A stretch of DNA of 20,139 bases from an uncultured Bacteroidales bacterium (GCA_900321775.1 ONXE01000009.1:1-20139); one strand, 5' to 3'. Numbered from the stretch's first letter, positions 5,394-14,066 are shown. Notes: generated by a model not told the origin, from the letters alone. Program-made: numbers and translations.

Positions 5394-8303
5394 ATGACGA
5401 ACAAAAACTGGCTACTAACATTGTTTGGACTGTTATTGGTATCCATGCCAATAGCAGCCCAAACTCATACTATACAAGGCCATGTGGTCAATTTGGCCAA
5501 TGGCGAACTGCTGGAGATGACGACGATTCGTCTGTTCTCCTACTCTGCTGACGGCAAGGACTCTACCCTGGTACATGGTGTACAAACGGATATGAATGGT
5601 GCGTTTTTCCTGAAAGCGCGCAATGGTTCATACGGGCTGATAGTCTCGAATGTAGGTTATTTTCCGAAGAAAATAGCCGTTCGCGTGGATGGTAAAGACG
5701 TAAATCTGAGAAGTATAGCACTGAAGGAGGATGTACAAACCTTGGGTGAAGTTCAGGTGCGCGGGACAGCAGCAGAGATGACTGTTAGAGGAGATACGCT
5801 GGAGTACAACGCTTCCGCATACAAAGTGAATGAAAACGCCATGGTAGAAGATCTGCTGAAGAAGATGTCCGGCGTGCAAGTAGATGCAGACGGCAAGGTT
5901 ACTATCAATGGCGAAGAGGTGAAGGCGGTACGTATTGACGGTAAGAAATTTTTCGGAGATGACGTGCAGATGGCCACCAAGAACATCCCTGCAGACATGA
6001 TTGAAAAGGTGCAGGTGATAGATGACAAGTCGGACATGGCCAAGCTGACCGGCATAGAAGACGATGACACTGAACGCATTATCAATCTGACGCTTAAAGC
6101 CAATAAGAAAAAGGGTATGTTCGGCAATTTCAGCGGTGCGCTGGGTGCAGATGCGTTGGGTGATGACCAGAAAAAACTATTTCATTACAACTATCAAGGG
6201 ACTCCGGCAGAGAAGACCGCGCAGTTCTTTAACGAGGATTTCCGCTACAATGCCAACGCGTTCATGAATCTGATGATTGGCGAGAGTCAGACCACAATCA
6301 TTGCCGGGGCAAACAATACCAATGAGTTGCGTACAGGGCGTGGCCGGGGATTCAGGATGGGAAACAACTCCGGTATTACGTGGGGTGAGAACTTGGGCAT
6401 AAACACCAATGTGGCCATATCTCCGACCTGGACGTTTGGCGGAGATGCCTCGCTTACCCATAACAAAAATTACACTCTGACAGATTCGGAAAAAGAGCAA
6501 TATGTCGAGAGAATGACCTACAACAACTCGGATTCCACCTATAAAACTTCTCGCGCGTGGGACACTCGTGTGCGTTTGGAGTTTGAGTGGAAGCCCGACA
6601 CGCTGAACACCATGTTAATCAAGCCGAACATCTCCTATACGCATTCGCTCAGCAGACAAACAAACGATTTCCTGTACATCTCAATTGACTCACTTATGAA
6701 GGATGTATATGATACGTTATCGTTTGGTAATCAGCAGAATGACGACCACTCATCGGAGATAAGCGCCAAGTTGCAACTAATCTACAGCCACAAGTTCCAA
6801 AGCAAACGCGGCAGAAGTCTTTCGGTAGATATGCAAGGTGGGCTGACCGACACGGAGACCGGCTCGTACAATATAGCCTTTGGCAGTATAAATCCCATCA
6901 ATCAGCATCAGGAGAAGTTGTCCAACTCGTACAACTACAGCGCAAAAGTTACTTACATCGAGCCAATATACGGAGTTAATCATTTCCTGGAAACCAGCCT
7001 GTATTTCGGGCAGACATTCCGCACCAGCGACAAGCGTCAGTTTAACTACGATGAAGCTACAGGTGACTACTCTACCCAATTGGATACTACGTATTCCAAC
7101 TCTTTCAGGAACAATTACTTCAATGAGTATTTGGAGATGAATTACCGTTTCCTGAAGGATAAATTCGACCTGACTGTGGGTGCGCGTGTCAATCCGACGC
7201 AGACACATAGCACCACAACATATGCCGACGGCTACAAGTTTGACACAATCAACAGTGTGTGGAATGTAGCACCGAGAATGACATTTAAGTACAAATTGGG
7301 TAAAAAGGAGTTTGCCCGCATTATCTATCGAGGATTCTCTCAGCAACCTTCAGTCAGCCAGATGGAACCGGTTCGTGATAACTCGAATGCAATGTCAGAA
7401 ACCGTAGGTAATTTGGGGTTGAATCCAGCCTTCCGCAATATCATTCGTGCTATGTATTCGCGCTACAATCAGGATAGACTGTCGTCGCTTACTACCGGTG
7501 TAAGAGCAAATTTCACTAAGGATGCCTTGGTTAACAACACGATATATGACAACACAGGTAAGGCATACAGACAAACCGTCAATGCCAAACAAACACCGTT
7601 TGACGTGGGTGCCGATCTGATGTACAACACACCGGTTGTAAAGAATCGTCTGCATTTCTTCACACGAACAGAAGTGGGTTATAATCAGCGACTTGCTTAT
7701 GTAAGTCACACCAATGGAACGGTGGACCCGAACAATATGTCGCTGGGTGATGAATCGAAGACCGGTAACTGGCAAGTCCGAGAGAATCTGAGTCTGCGTC
7801 TGTCACATGACATTGTGGATTTTGGTGTTCGCGGTGACTTGACATACTCTCGAACCAACAATAGTCAGGCCTCAAATATCACCAACACCATCAACTGGGG
7901 CGTAGCGGCTGATTTTACGTTCCATTTGCCGTACAACTGGGCAATCTCGACAGATATCGGCTACAATGACAAATGGGGATACAACCTTAGCGGTTCGCTG
8001 TCCGAAATCATGTGGAATGCCACTATCGAGAAGACCTGGAGCAATGCGACGCTGTCGCTGAATATGAAGGATATTCTGAATCAGAAGAAGAATATTGTAG
8101 AAACGGTGGGCGAAAACTACATTCAGTATCAGCGCTTTAACACGCTTCCGACCTATTTCACCCTGTCGTTTACATACAAATTGAACAAAATGGGTGACAT
8201 GAAAGCCAAAGGCAAGGGCGCGTTTATGCAGGAGATGATTGAGAATGGAGGCAAAATAAAACCGGGCAGCGGTCCTATGATGCCGCCACCCGGAAGATGG
8301 TAA
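5394..8303 (+). CDS. Outer-membrane beta-barrel protein, TonB-dependent receptor-like (CarboxypepD_reg + OMP_b-brl_3)
   Basis: This 969-residue protein has a Sec signal peptide with likely cleavage after AA at residue 22 (PIAA-Q). Residues about 25-110 form a carboxypeptidase-regulatory-like beta-sandwich (HTIQGHVVNLANGELL to SIALKE). Residues about 113-215 resemble a TonB receptor plug (LGEVQVRGTAAEM, then LLKKMSGVQVDADGKVTINGE and MIEKVQVIDDKSD). From about 240 onward there is an alternating aromatic/polar barrel like the OMP_b-brl_3 family, with strands to about 935 (YFTLSFTYKL). A tail of about 30 residues follows the last strand, rich in Gly, Met and Pro (GSGPMMPPPGRW), which should stay periplasmic. 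No SusD partner is adjacent, so it is not a classic SusCD pair. Substrate unknown. ATTTTAGCG occurs twice just before the start codon (5368-5376, 5382-5390). Confidence 0.9.
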   Translation: MTNKNWLLTLFGLLLVSMPIAAQTHTIQGHVVNLANGELLEMTTIRLFSYSADGKDSTLVHGVQTDMNGAFFLKARNGSYGLIVSNVGYFPKKIAVRVDGKDVNLRSIALKEDVQTLGEVQVRGTAAEMTVRGDTLEYNASAYKVNENAMVEDLLKKMSGVQVDADGKVTINGEEVKAVRIDGKKFFGDDVQMATKNIPADMIEKVQVIDDKSDMAKLTGIEDDDTERIINLTLKANKKKGMFGNFSGALGADALGDDQKKLFHYNYQGTPAEKTAQFFNEDFRYNANAFMNLMIGESQTTIIAGANNTNELRTGRGRGFRMGNNSGITWGENLGINTNVAISPTWTFGGDASLTHNKNYTLTDSEKEQYVERMTYNNSDSTYKTSRAWDTRVRLEFEWKPDTLNTMLIKPNISYTHSLSRQTNDFLYISIDSLMKDVYDTLSFGNQQNDDHSSEISAKLQLIYSHKFQSKRGRSLSVDMQGGLTDTETGSYNIAFGSINPINQHQEKLSNSYNYSAKVTYIEPIYGVNHFLETSLYFGQTFRTSDKRQFNYDEATGDYSTQLDTTYSNSFRNNYFNEYLEMNYRFLKDKFDLTVGARVNPTQTHSTTTYADGYKFDTINSVWNVAPRMTFKYKLGKKEFARIIYRGFSQQPSVSQMEPVRDNSNAMSETVGNLGLNPAFRNIIRAMYSRYNQDRLSSLTTGVRANFTKDALVNNTIYDNTGKAYRQTVNAKQTPFDVGADLMYNTPVVKNRLHFFTRTEVGYNQRLAYVSHTNGTVDPNNMSLGDESKTGNWQVRENLSLRLSHDIVDFGVRGDLTYSRTNNSQASNITNTINWGVAADFTFHLPYNWAISTDIGYNDKWGYNLSGSLSEIMWNATIEKTWSNATLSLNMKDILNQKKNIVETVGENYIQYQRFNTLPTYFTLSFTYKLNKMGDMKAKGKGAFMQEMIENGGKIKPGSGPMMPPPGRW

Positions 8304-8313
8304 TAACCAGAGT

Positions 8314-8343
8314 AATAAGCGTCTGAGAAATCGGACGCTTATT
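8314..8343 (+). terminator. Hairpin terminator after the beta-barrel gene, between convergent genes
   Basis: A 13-bp stem (arms 8314-8326 and 8331-8343, one U-G wobble) closes a GAAA tetraloop 10 bp past the beta-barrel stop. A short T-rich stretch follows. It lies between convergent genes and touches the flavodiiron stop codon, so it may also slow leftward transcripts, though the minus strand lacks a U run. Confidence 0.85.
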
Positions 8344-9494
8344 TATTTCATCATAGCATCGACCAGCGCTTCAAGTGCAGGAAGGTCGCTATCGTGCAGT
8401 GAACTCTTGATTGTTACAACCGGTTCTACTATGGTAATGTCCTTCATCTGTTCCAGCATTCCCTTGATGATGCGTCCGGCTTGAGGAGCCCACGAACCAT
8501 TCTCAAGAATTCCTACAGTACGGTTTTGGTACAATTTCAGTCCAAGCTCGTGAAGGAAGAGATGCATCGGCGGGAAAATATCCATGTCGTAGGTAGCACA
8601 GCAAAGTACCATTTTGCTCATACGGAATGCATCTTCAATAGCTTCCCCCATATCATCGCGCGTCAAGTCGGTAATTGCCACTTTGGGGCAACCGCGTTTG
8701 CGAAGCATATCAGCTAACACTTCTGCCGCATGACGAGTGTTGCCGTGAATTGATGCATACGCAACAAGCACACCTTCGGTTTCCACATCGTAATGAGCCC
8801 AAATAGTGTACAAGCGAACAGCTTCTGCCAGTTTCTCTCCATCCAAAACCGGTCCATGCAAAGGAGCAATGGTCTGAACATCAAGTTTTGCAACTTTCTC
8901 GAGCACACGTGTGACAGGCTGGCCGTACTTGCCGCAGATATTGAAGTAGTAGCGACGAGCTTCGCATGCCCAATCGTCAGGATCAGCGTCATAAATGCCG
9001 AATTTGCCAAACGCGTCTGCAGAAAACAATGTTTTTTCTTCAGGCACATACGTCATCATTACTTCCGGCCAATGAATCATCGGGGCTGCGATGAAACGAA
9101 GGGTCAGACCGCCCAGGCTGATTTCATCATTTTCCTTGATTATCTGCTGGTTAGCCACTTCTATCCCAAACTGCGTCATAAGTTGGAACGCCTGCTTGCC
9201 GGCAAGCACAATTGTTTCCGGATAAACCTGAAGGAACGCTCCGATAGAGCCACTATGATCCGGTTCCATATGATGAACCATCAAGTAATCGGGTTTCCGT
9301 CCATTGAGGACCAACGCCACATGAGTAAGCCATTCCTGCGTCTTGCGCGGGTCAACGGCATCCATTATGGCTATTTTCTCGCCAAACAGTACGTAACTGT
9401 TATAGCACATGCCTTCGGGCACTTCATATTGACTTTCGAAAAGGTCCAAGTCGGCGTCATCACAACCGACATATTTGATTCTGTCAGAATACAT
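8343..9494 (-). CDS. A-type flavodiiron protein (oxygen/nitric oxide reductase)
   Basis: Flavodiiron proteins reduce O2 to water and/or NO to N2O in the cytoplasm of anaerobes, protecting oxygen-sensitive enzymes. Residues 1-240 are a metallo-beta-lactamase-like domain with all diiron ligands visible: H75-x-E77-x-D79-H80 (HHMEPDH), H141 (MIHWPE), D160 (SADAFG) and H213 (PLHGP). Residues about 243-383 are a flavodoxin domain with the FMN phosphate loop YASIHGNTR (246-254) and a second flavin loop near LENGSWAP. There is no C-terminal rubredoxin or flavin reductase, so it is class A and needs a separate rubredoxin or other donor, not seen here. The length of 383 is typical. It follows ribF by 17 bp; ribF makes the FMN it uses. 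Which gas is preferred cannot be told from sequence. Confidence 0.96.
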   Translation of the reverse strand: MYSDRIKYVGCDDADLDLFESQYEVPEGMCYNSYVLFGEKIAIMDAVDPRKTQEWLTHVALVLNGRKPDYLMVHHMEPDHSGSIGAFLQVYPETIVLAGKQAFQLMTQFGIEVANQQIIKENDEISLGGLTLRFIAAPMIHWPEVMMTYVPEEKTLFSADAFGKFGIYDADPDDWACEARRYYFNICGKYGQPVTRVLEKVAKLDVQTIAPLHGPVLDGEKLAEAVRLYTIWAHYDVETEGVLVAYASIHGNTRHAAEVLADMLRKRGCPKVAITDLTRDDMGEAIEDAFRMSKMVLCCATYDMDIFPPMHLFLHELGLKLYQNRTVGILENGSWAPQAGRIIKGMLEQMKDITIVEPVVTIKSSLHDSDLPALEALVDAMMK

Positions 9495-9511
9495 ATTTTA
9501 TGTGTTTTTGA

Positions 9512-10408
9512 TTATTTCGTATTGTTAATGGCCCTTACGTCTTGCATTATCTGCTGACGAAGCGCTTCTATATTGTCAAATTTCTGTTCGGGACGAAGAT
9601 ATCTCAACAACTTGACGCTCAGATTTTTACCATACAAATCACCATCAAAATCAATGAGATGCAGTTCTATCGTCACTTCTGTCCCCTGTGTAGTCGGGTT
9701 ATTACCGATATTCAACAAGGCATCCATTTCGTCCACTTTGCATACATAGACTCCGGCTAATGGAATCAGTTTTTCTTCGGGTACAGAAAGATTGGCTGTC
9801 GGGAAACCGATTGTTCTGCCTATTTGTTTACCCGGAACCACCTTTCCTGCCAGTGTATACGTATAGCCCAGCAATTGGTTTGCCTTTTCAATGTTTCCTG
9901 AGGCCAACGCTTTTCTTATAGTCGTAGAAGAGGCATCGCTACGTGGATTCTGCGGCAACAAGACCAGTTTGATTCCCACCCTTGCCGCGCATTGCTCGTA
10001 ATCGATAAAATCCATCAGTTGGTCACTGCCAAAACGATGGTCATAGCCCATAATCAGGACGCAAACATCATATTTTTCGCGCAACAAATGCATAAACGCT
10101 TCTGCACTCAAGCGACGAATCTCCTCAAAACGAAACGGAAGAACGTGATCTACTCCGCTGTTTTTCAACAATGCTATGCGTTCGTTAAGGGTGGTAAGAA
10201 GTGGAACGCGAATGCCTCGCAGAATCTGTTGCGGATGCTCTTCAAACACTACAACAGCGGACTCTAAACCGTTTTCTGAAGCAACCTGTTGCAATCGTTC
10301 CAACACAAACCTATGGCCTGTGTGCACGCCGTCAAAAAAGCCTATGGTTGCTGCGAGTCCCACGTCAAATCTTGATATAAATGTGTTTTCTGTAGAGAGG
10401 ATGTGCAA
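9512..10408 (-). CDS. ribF: Bifunctional riboflavin kinase / FAD synthetase
   Basis: RibF phosphorylates riboflavin to FMN and then adenylates it to FAD. The 298 residues carry both domains. The N-terminal nucleotidyltransferase has the HxGH-type motif GFFDGVHTGHR (about 23-33), the MGYDHRFG segment and SSTTIRKAL (the conserved SSTxIR). The C-terminal kinase domain has GRTIGFPTANL, PLAGVYV, and IELHLIDFDGDLYG with the catalytic glutamate. The start at 10408 leaves about 20 residues before the ATP motif, normal for the family, and makes it overlap the upstream acyltransferase gene by 44 bp, which implies translational coupling. Sharing a unit with a flavodiiron protein makes physiological sense. 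Confidence 0.97.
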   Translation of the reverse strand: MHILSTENTFISRFDVGLAATIGFFDGVHTGHRFVLERLQQVASENGLESAVVVFEEHPQQILRGIRVPLLTTLNERIALLKNSGVDHVLPFRFEEIRRLSAEAFMHLLREKYDVCVLIMGYDHRFGSDQLMDFIDYEQCAARVGIKLVLLPQNPRSDASSTTIRKALASGNIEKANQLLGYTYTLAGKVVPGKQIGRTIGFPTANLSVPEEKLIPLAGVYVCKVDEMDALLNIGNNPTTQGTEVTIELHLIDFDGDLYGKNLSVKLLRYLRPEQKFDNIEALRQQIMQDVRAINNTK

Positions 10409-11519
10409 TGCACCACATGATAATTACCAGGCTGAGTGCACAAGCCAACGATCCGCCTTTGTCGCCAAACAGAGGCTGCATACACTCTTTATACCAGAAC
10501 GACCATGCGTTGTACTGCACTTCGTTGTAGGTAAAGCGAATGGCACCAAAGATATAAACAAACAATGCGGATAAGCAGTAGATAAACAGCGGGTTAGCTC
10601 CAAAACTCTCAAAGAACATACTCCAGCGTTTCTTGCCACAGATGTCAATTATCCAAATCAGGAGTGCAAGTATCAAACTTGCCAAACCGCAGGTTACCAA
10701 CATATAAGATGCCGACCACATGGCCTTGTTGATCGGGAACGCGTAGTCCAACAGAAAACCGCTTAGCAGAATAATAGAGCCCATGATAAACAGCCTGTTC
10801 ACTTTCTGCCAGAGGTCGGATGTGGACATTATTAATTTACCCGCGTACACGCCCAGGAGTGCATGGGCGATGCAGGGAATCGTAGAAAGAATACCTTCAG
10901 GATCAAACGCTATACGCTCGCCTTCTGCATTGGTCATATGGTACATATGATTGTCTCCCAGTACAGCCAAATCGACGCGGCTCAAGATATTCTCCGAATT
11001 CAATTCAAATGAATTGGTCACCGCTATGAGGACACAGTATGCAACCGCTAGAACAGCAGCCACCCAAGGTGCACGATTAGGCTTGAACGTAAGCAACAGC
11101 AGGCCACCAAAGAAACTCACCAATCCCAAACGCGGGAAAACGCCCAGAATGCGCATATTCGGCAGCCAGCCTTTCATATATTCCACAAAGTCATCTGCAT
11201 AAATACCTCTCAGCAGGCGACTTATGAGGCTCAACCCATAAGCAACCAACAGAATCATTATCAGTCGGTAACACAGTTTCCCAAACGTCTGTGCTGTCAA
11301 CTGATAGTCATATTTGCGATACGAGATGTACATAGCTACTCCCATCACGAAAACAAAGAACGGAAAGACAAGATCGGTTGGCGTACATCCATTCCAGGCA
11401 GCATGTCGTAGCGGCGAGTAGATATGAGACCAGGAACCGGGATTATTCACGGTAATCATGCCTGCAATGGTAATTCCACGCAGCACGTCAAGGGCTAATA
11501 GGCGTTGATTCTGTTGCAT
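10365..11519 (-). CDS. Multi-pass membrane acyltransferase, HGSNAT/NagX-like (DUF5009-type)
   Basis: This 384-residue protein has about ten hydrophobic segments and no cleavable signal. Its start matches the heparan-alpha-glucosaminide N-acetyltransferase family: LDVLRGITIAGMITVNNPGSW (about 9-29) and LRHAAWNGCTPTDLVFPFFVFVMG (about 37-60), the latter containing the histidine of the RHAAWNG motif that in the human enzyme accepts acetyl from cytosolic acetyl-CoA and passes it across the membrane. Bacteroidetes members are thought to acetylate sugars or peptidoglycan-derived aminosugars in the periplasm, but the substrate here is unknown. It is the first gene of the unit with ribF and the flavodiiron gene and overlaps ribF by 44 bp. 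A functional link to flavin supply is not evident; cotranscription may be incidental. Confidence 0.88.
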   Translation of the reverse strand: MQQNQRLLALDVLRGITIAGMITVNNPGSWSHIYSPLRHAAWNGCTPTDLVFPFFVFVMGVAMYISYRKYDYQLTAQTFGKLCYRLIMILLVAYGLSLISRLLRGIYADDFVEYMKGWLPNMRILGVFPRLGLVSFFGGLLLLTFKPNRAPWVAAVLAVAYCVLIAVTNSFELNSENILSRVDLAVLGDNHMYHMTNAEGERIAFDPEGILSTIPCIAHALLGVYAGKLIMSTSDLWQKVNRLFIMGSIILLSGFLLDYAFPINKAMWSASYMLVTCGLASLILALLIWIIDICGKKRWSMFFESFGANPLFIYCLSALFVYIFGAIRFTYNEVQYNAWSFWYKECMQPLFGDKGGSLACALSLVIIMWCIAHPLYRKHIYIKI

Positions 11520-11544
11520 ATCAATGCGAGTTAGAGTTGTTGGT

Positions 11545-11583
11545 TAGCAAAAAGAGCAGCCGGTCTAACCCAACTGCCCTTTT
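11545..11583 (-). terminator. Intrinsic terminator after tsf
   Basis: On the minus strand, arms 11570-11583 and 11550-11563 form a 14-bp stem, including three G-U wobbles, around a 6-nt loop (GUUAGA), followed by a U run (UUUUUGCU). It lies 19 bp after the tsf stop and separates the ribosomal operon from the acyltransferase gene. Confidence 0.85.
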
Positions 11584-11601
11584 CACTATTAATCTTGAAG
11601 A

Positions 11602-12597
11602 TTAGTCCTGATTGAGAGTGATTCGTTTGAAATCAAGGCAGGTGGCATGTGCCTTGGCGAGGAATTCCTTCACCGGCAGCTTGTCGTCGTTGCCTACATA
11701 GATCTGATCCATCAGGGTGTTCTCCTTGAAATACTTCTGGAGACGTCCCTGCGAGATCATCTCAATCTTCTTGGCTTGTTTCTCCAGGTTAGCCTCTGCC
11801 TCAGCAGCAGCGCTTACCTTCAAGTCGCGGGCTTTCTGTGCTTCTTCAGCAGTGAGCCAGCCCTTAGCCATATTGCTCTCGATGTGATCATCCGAGTCAA
11901 CCAGATTCGGGTTGATTCCGGCCTTACGGATCACGTTCTCAACATATTTTGCAATTTCCTCAGACTTGGTCTTCTCAATGTTTACTGCCAACTCGTGCTC
12001 TTTTACCTCAGCGGAGATATGGTCTGCGTCGAGAGCCAGCGGGTTCATGGCAGCCACTTGCATAGCTACGCCGTGAACAGCTTCGTGAGCAGCATCGGGT
12101 TCAGCGAAGAGTACGATGGTTGAAAGCTTGTTGCCCAGGTGGTTATATGCGTCCACGCATGCGCCCTTCAAGAAGGTGTAGTCAGAGAGTTCCATCTTCT
12201 CACCGGTTACGCCGGAGCGCTCGGTAACCAACTCTGCAATGGTCTTGCCATCCACTTTGAGAGCCTTAAGAGCCTCAAGGTCTGCAGGTTTCTGCTCCAT
12301 TGCAACGTCCAGAATCTTCTTGGTCAATGCTACGAAATCAGCATTCTTTGCAACGAAGTCGGTCTCGCACTTGAGAGCCACGATTGCAGCAAAGCCATTC
12401 TCTGCTTTTGCCAGGACGCAACCTTCAGATGCTTCACGGTCGGAACGTTTGGCGGCGATAGCCTGTCCACGCTTGCGCAGAAGGTCTTTCGCAGCCTCGA
12501 AGTCACCACCTGCTTCTTCAAGAGCTTTCTTTACATCCATCATACCTGCGCCGGTAATATCACGCAGTTTCTTAATATCAGCTAATGATACAGCCAT
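11602..12597 (-). CDS. tsf: Translation elongation factor Ts
   Basis: EF-Ts exchanges GDP for GTP on EF-Tu. The 331-residue length fits Bacteroidetes members, which are longer than E. coli EF-Ts (283). The N-terminal UBA-like domain (AVSLADIKKLRDITGAGMMD, residues 2-21; KKALEEAGGDFEAA) is followed by the core signature KCETDFVAKN (about 76-85), whose TDFV contacts EF-Tu. Two dimerisation subdomains follow, ending near KYFKENTLMDQIYVG. It follows rpsB by 26 bp, the near-universal rpsB-tsf arrangement, and is last before the terminator. Confidence 0.98.
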   Translation of the reverse strand: MAVSLADIKKLRDITGAGMMDVKKALEEAGGDFEAAKDLLRKRGQAIAAKRSDREASEGCVLAKAENGFAAIVALKCETDFVAKNADFVALTKKILDVAMEQKPADLEALKALKVDGKTIAELVTERSGVTGEKMELSDYTFLKGACVDAYNHLGNKLSTIVLFAEPDAAHEAVHGVAMQVAAMNPLALDADHISAEVKEHELAVNIEKTKSEEIAKYVENVIRKAGINPNLVDSDDHIESNMAKGWLTAEEAQKARDLKVSAAAEAEANLEKQAKKIEMISQGRLQKYFKENTLMDQIYVGNDDKLPVKEFLAKAHATCLDFKRITLNQD

Positions 12598-12623
12598 AAT
12601 TGTAATAAAGTTTAATTGGTTGC

Positions 12624-13505
12624 TTATTCTGCGTCTTTTGCCTCGGTAGCAGCCTCCTCAGCGGGAGCTTCTTCTTTTGCCTCGGGCTTTGCCTCAGCCA
12701 CTTTCTCTACCTCTGCGGCTTTAGTCTTGCGAACGCGCTGACGACGCTCTTTCGGAGCGGGAGCCTCGCCCTCGCCTTCAGCCTGGGCAGCAGCTGCATT
12801 CTCGTCGGCTTTCTCTACCTTGCGTTCCTCCAAACCTTCTTTGATTGCCTCGCAAACAGCGCCAAGGATTACCTCGATTGAGCTGGATGCATCATCATTT
12901 GCAGGAATAACAAAGTCGATATTGTTCGGATTGCTGTTGGTGTCCACGATAGCGAATACAGGAATTCCCAAACGTTGCGCCTCGCTCACTGCGATATGCT
13001 CTTTCATCACGTCCACAACGAAAATAGCCGATGGAAGACGAGTCAGATCGGCGATAGAACCAAGGTTCTTCTCCAGTTTCTCGCGCTGACGAACAATCTG
13101 CAGTTTCTCGCGCTTTGAGATGTTGTCGAATGTACCATCATTCATCATCTTGTCGATGGAACCCATCTTCTTCACAGCCTTGCGGATGGTGGGGAAGTTG
13201 GTGAGCATACCACCGGCCCAACGCTCAGTGATGTACGGCATACCAATCTCCTGTGCCTTGTTAGCAACAGCGTCTTTGCCTTGTTTTTTGGTGGAGACGA
13301 ACAGGATCTTGCGACCACTCTTGGCAATTGCCTTCAGAGCTTCAGCAGCCTCGTCAATCTTAACGACGGTCTTGTTCAGGTCAATGATGTGGATACCGTT
13401 GCGCTCCATGAAGATGTAAGGAGCCATTGCGGGATTCCATTTGCGTTTGAGGTGGCCAAAATGACAGCCGGCCTCCAATAATTGTTCAAAATTTGTACGT
13501 GCCAT
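12624..13505 (-). CDS. rpsB: 30S ribosomal protein S2 with long Ala/Glu-rich C-terminal tail
   Basis: S2 binds the 30S subunit late in assembly, at the head-body junction, and helps recruit S1. The first 225 residues are the canonical fold: FEQLLEAGCHFGHLKRKWNPAMAPYIF (4-30), the ITERWAGGMLTNF signature near 91-103, and PSAIFVVDV followed by the A-x-x-A-x-x-L-x-I-P segment. About 65 extra residues follow, made of Ala, Glu, Lys and Pro with a basic island (PKERRQRVRKTK, near 240-251). Such tails occur in Bacteroidetes S2; this one is likely disordered. A 174-bp leader with inverted repeats precedes it, a candidate site for S2 autoregulation. Confidence 0.97.
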   Translation of the reverse strand: MARTNFEQLLEAGCHFGHLKRKWNPAMAPYIFMERNGIHIIDLNKTVVKIDEAAEALKAIAKSGRKILFVSTKKQGKDAVANKAQEIGMPYITERWAGGMLTNFPTIRKAVKKMGSIDKMMNDGTFDNISKREKLQIVRQREKLEKNLGSIADLTRLPSAIFVVDVMKEHIAVSEAQRLGIPVFAIVDTNSNPNNIDFVIPANDDASSSIEVILGAVCEAIKEGLEERKVEKADENAAAAQAEGEGEAPAPKERRQRVRKTKAAEVEKVAEAKPEAKEEAPAEEAATEAKDAE

Positions 13506-13679
13506 TTGTTTTTTTGTTTTGTTTGATTGTTATTGAATCTCCCGATTGCGAGTCGAAACCATAACGTTCCACCCAAGCACAAAGGGCAGAAACGCAAGAA
13601 CTGAATAAGCAGGTTCTTTAGGCCACTCGCAACAATTGTCGGGTAAACCCGAAGGCGTCCCGACAATTTGGAGTGAATG
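13506..13679 (-). promoter_or_regulatory. Structured rpsI-rpsB intergenic leader
   Basis: This 174-bp gap is unusually long inside a ribosomal-protein operon. Just past the rpsI stop, AATTGTCGGG (13634-13643) and CCCGACAATT (13659-13668) make a perfect 10-bp stem with a 15-nt loop that itself contains sequence able to repair with the stem (CGGGTTTACCCG on the minus strand). No U run follows, so it is not a standard terminator. TTGCGAGT (13546-13553) and ACTCGCAA (13625-13632) can pair over about 70 nt, enclosing the middle of the leader. No TANNTTTG promoter is seen. It may be a transcript-processing site or a protein-binding leader for S2. Confidence 0.55.
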
Positions 13680-14066
13680 TTAACGTTTCGAGAACTGGAA
13701 ATGCTTGCGTGCTTTGGGCTGACCCGGCTTCTTACGCTCTACCTCACGGGCATCACGAGTCAGGAAACCTTCTGCCTTCAACGCAGGTTTATCCTCTTCG
13801 TTAATCTTTACAAGTGCGCGAGCGATAGCAAGGCGAAGAGCCTCTGCCTGGCCTTTGAAACCGCCACCGTCCAGATTAACTTTGATATCGTATTTCTCAG
13901 CAACACCGAGTTTGTTCAATGGTTGCTTAACGATGAACTGAAGGATGGAAGACGGAAAATATTGCTCAAGCGGGCGCTTGTTGATAGTGATCTGACCATT
14001 ACCTTCACTTACGAAAACGCGTGCAACTGCTGCTTTGCGTCGTCCGAGTGCATTAATTACTTCCAT
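13680..14066 (-). CDS. rpsI: 30S ribosomal protein S9
   Basis: S9 sits in the 30S head; its C-terminal tail reaches the P-site tRNA. The 128 residues match the family. It starts MEVINALGRRKAAVARVF, has the signature GGGFKGQAEALRLAIARAL (about 77-95), and ends KARKHFQFSKR, the basic tail with terminal arginine that touches tRNA. It lies 8 bp after rplM, the standard L13-S9 pair. Confidence 0.98.
   Translation of the reverse strand: MEVINALGRRKAAVARVFVSEGNGQITINKRPLEQYFPSSILQFIVKQPLNKLGVAEKYDIKVNLDGGGFKGQAEALRLAIARALVKINEEDKPALKAEGFLTRDAREVERKKPGQPKARKHFQFSKR

Noticed and set aside
8713..9557. Plus-strand frame of 254 codons opposite the flavodiiron gene (8793-9557)
   Set aside because: All flavodiiron ligands and the flavodoxin motif are on the minus strand; the plus frame has no motif.
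12139..12585. Plus-strand open frames of about 150 codons opposite tsf (also 11647-12123)
   Set aside because: They are antisense to EF-Ts and read as Cys/Leu-rich shadow protein.
13634..13668. Simple intrinsic terminator after rpsI
   Set aside because: The 10-bp stem lacks a U tract on the minus strand and no promoter is visible before rpsB, so full termination would leave rpsB-tsf silent.
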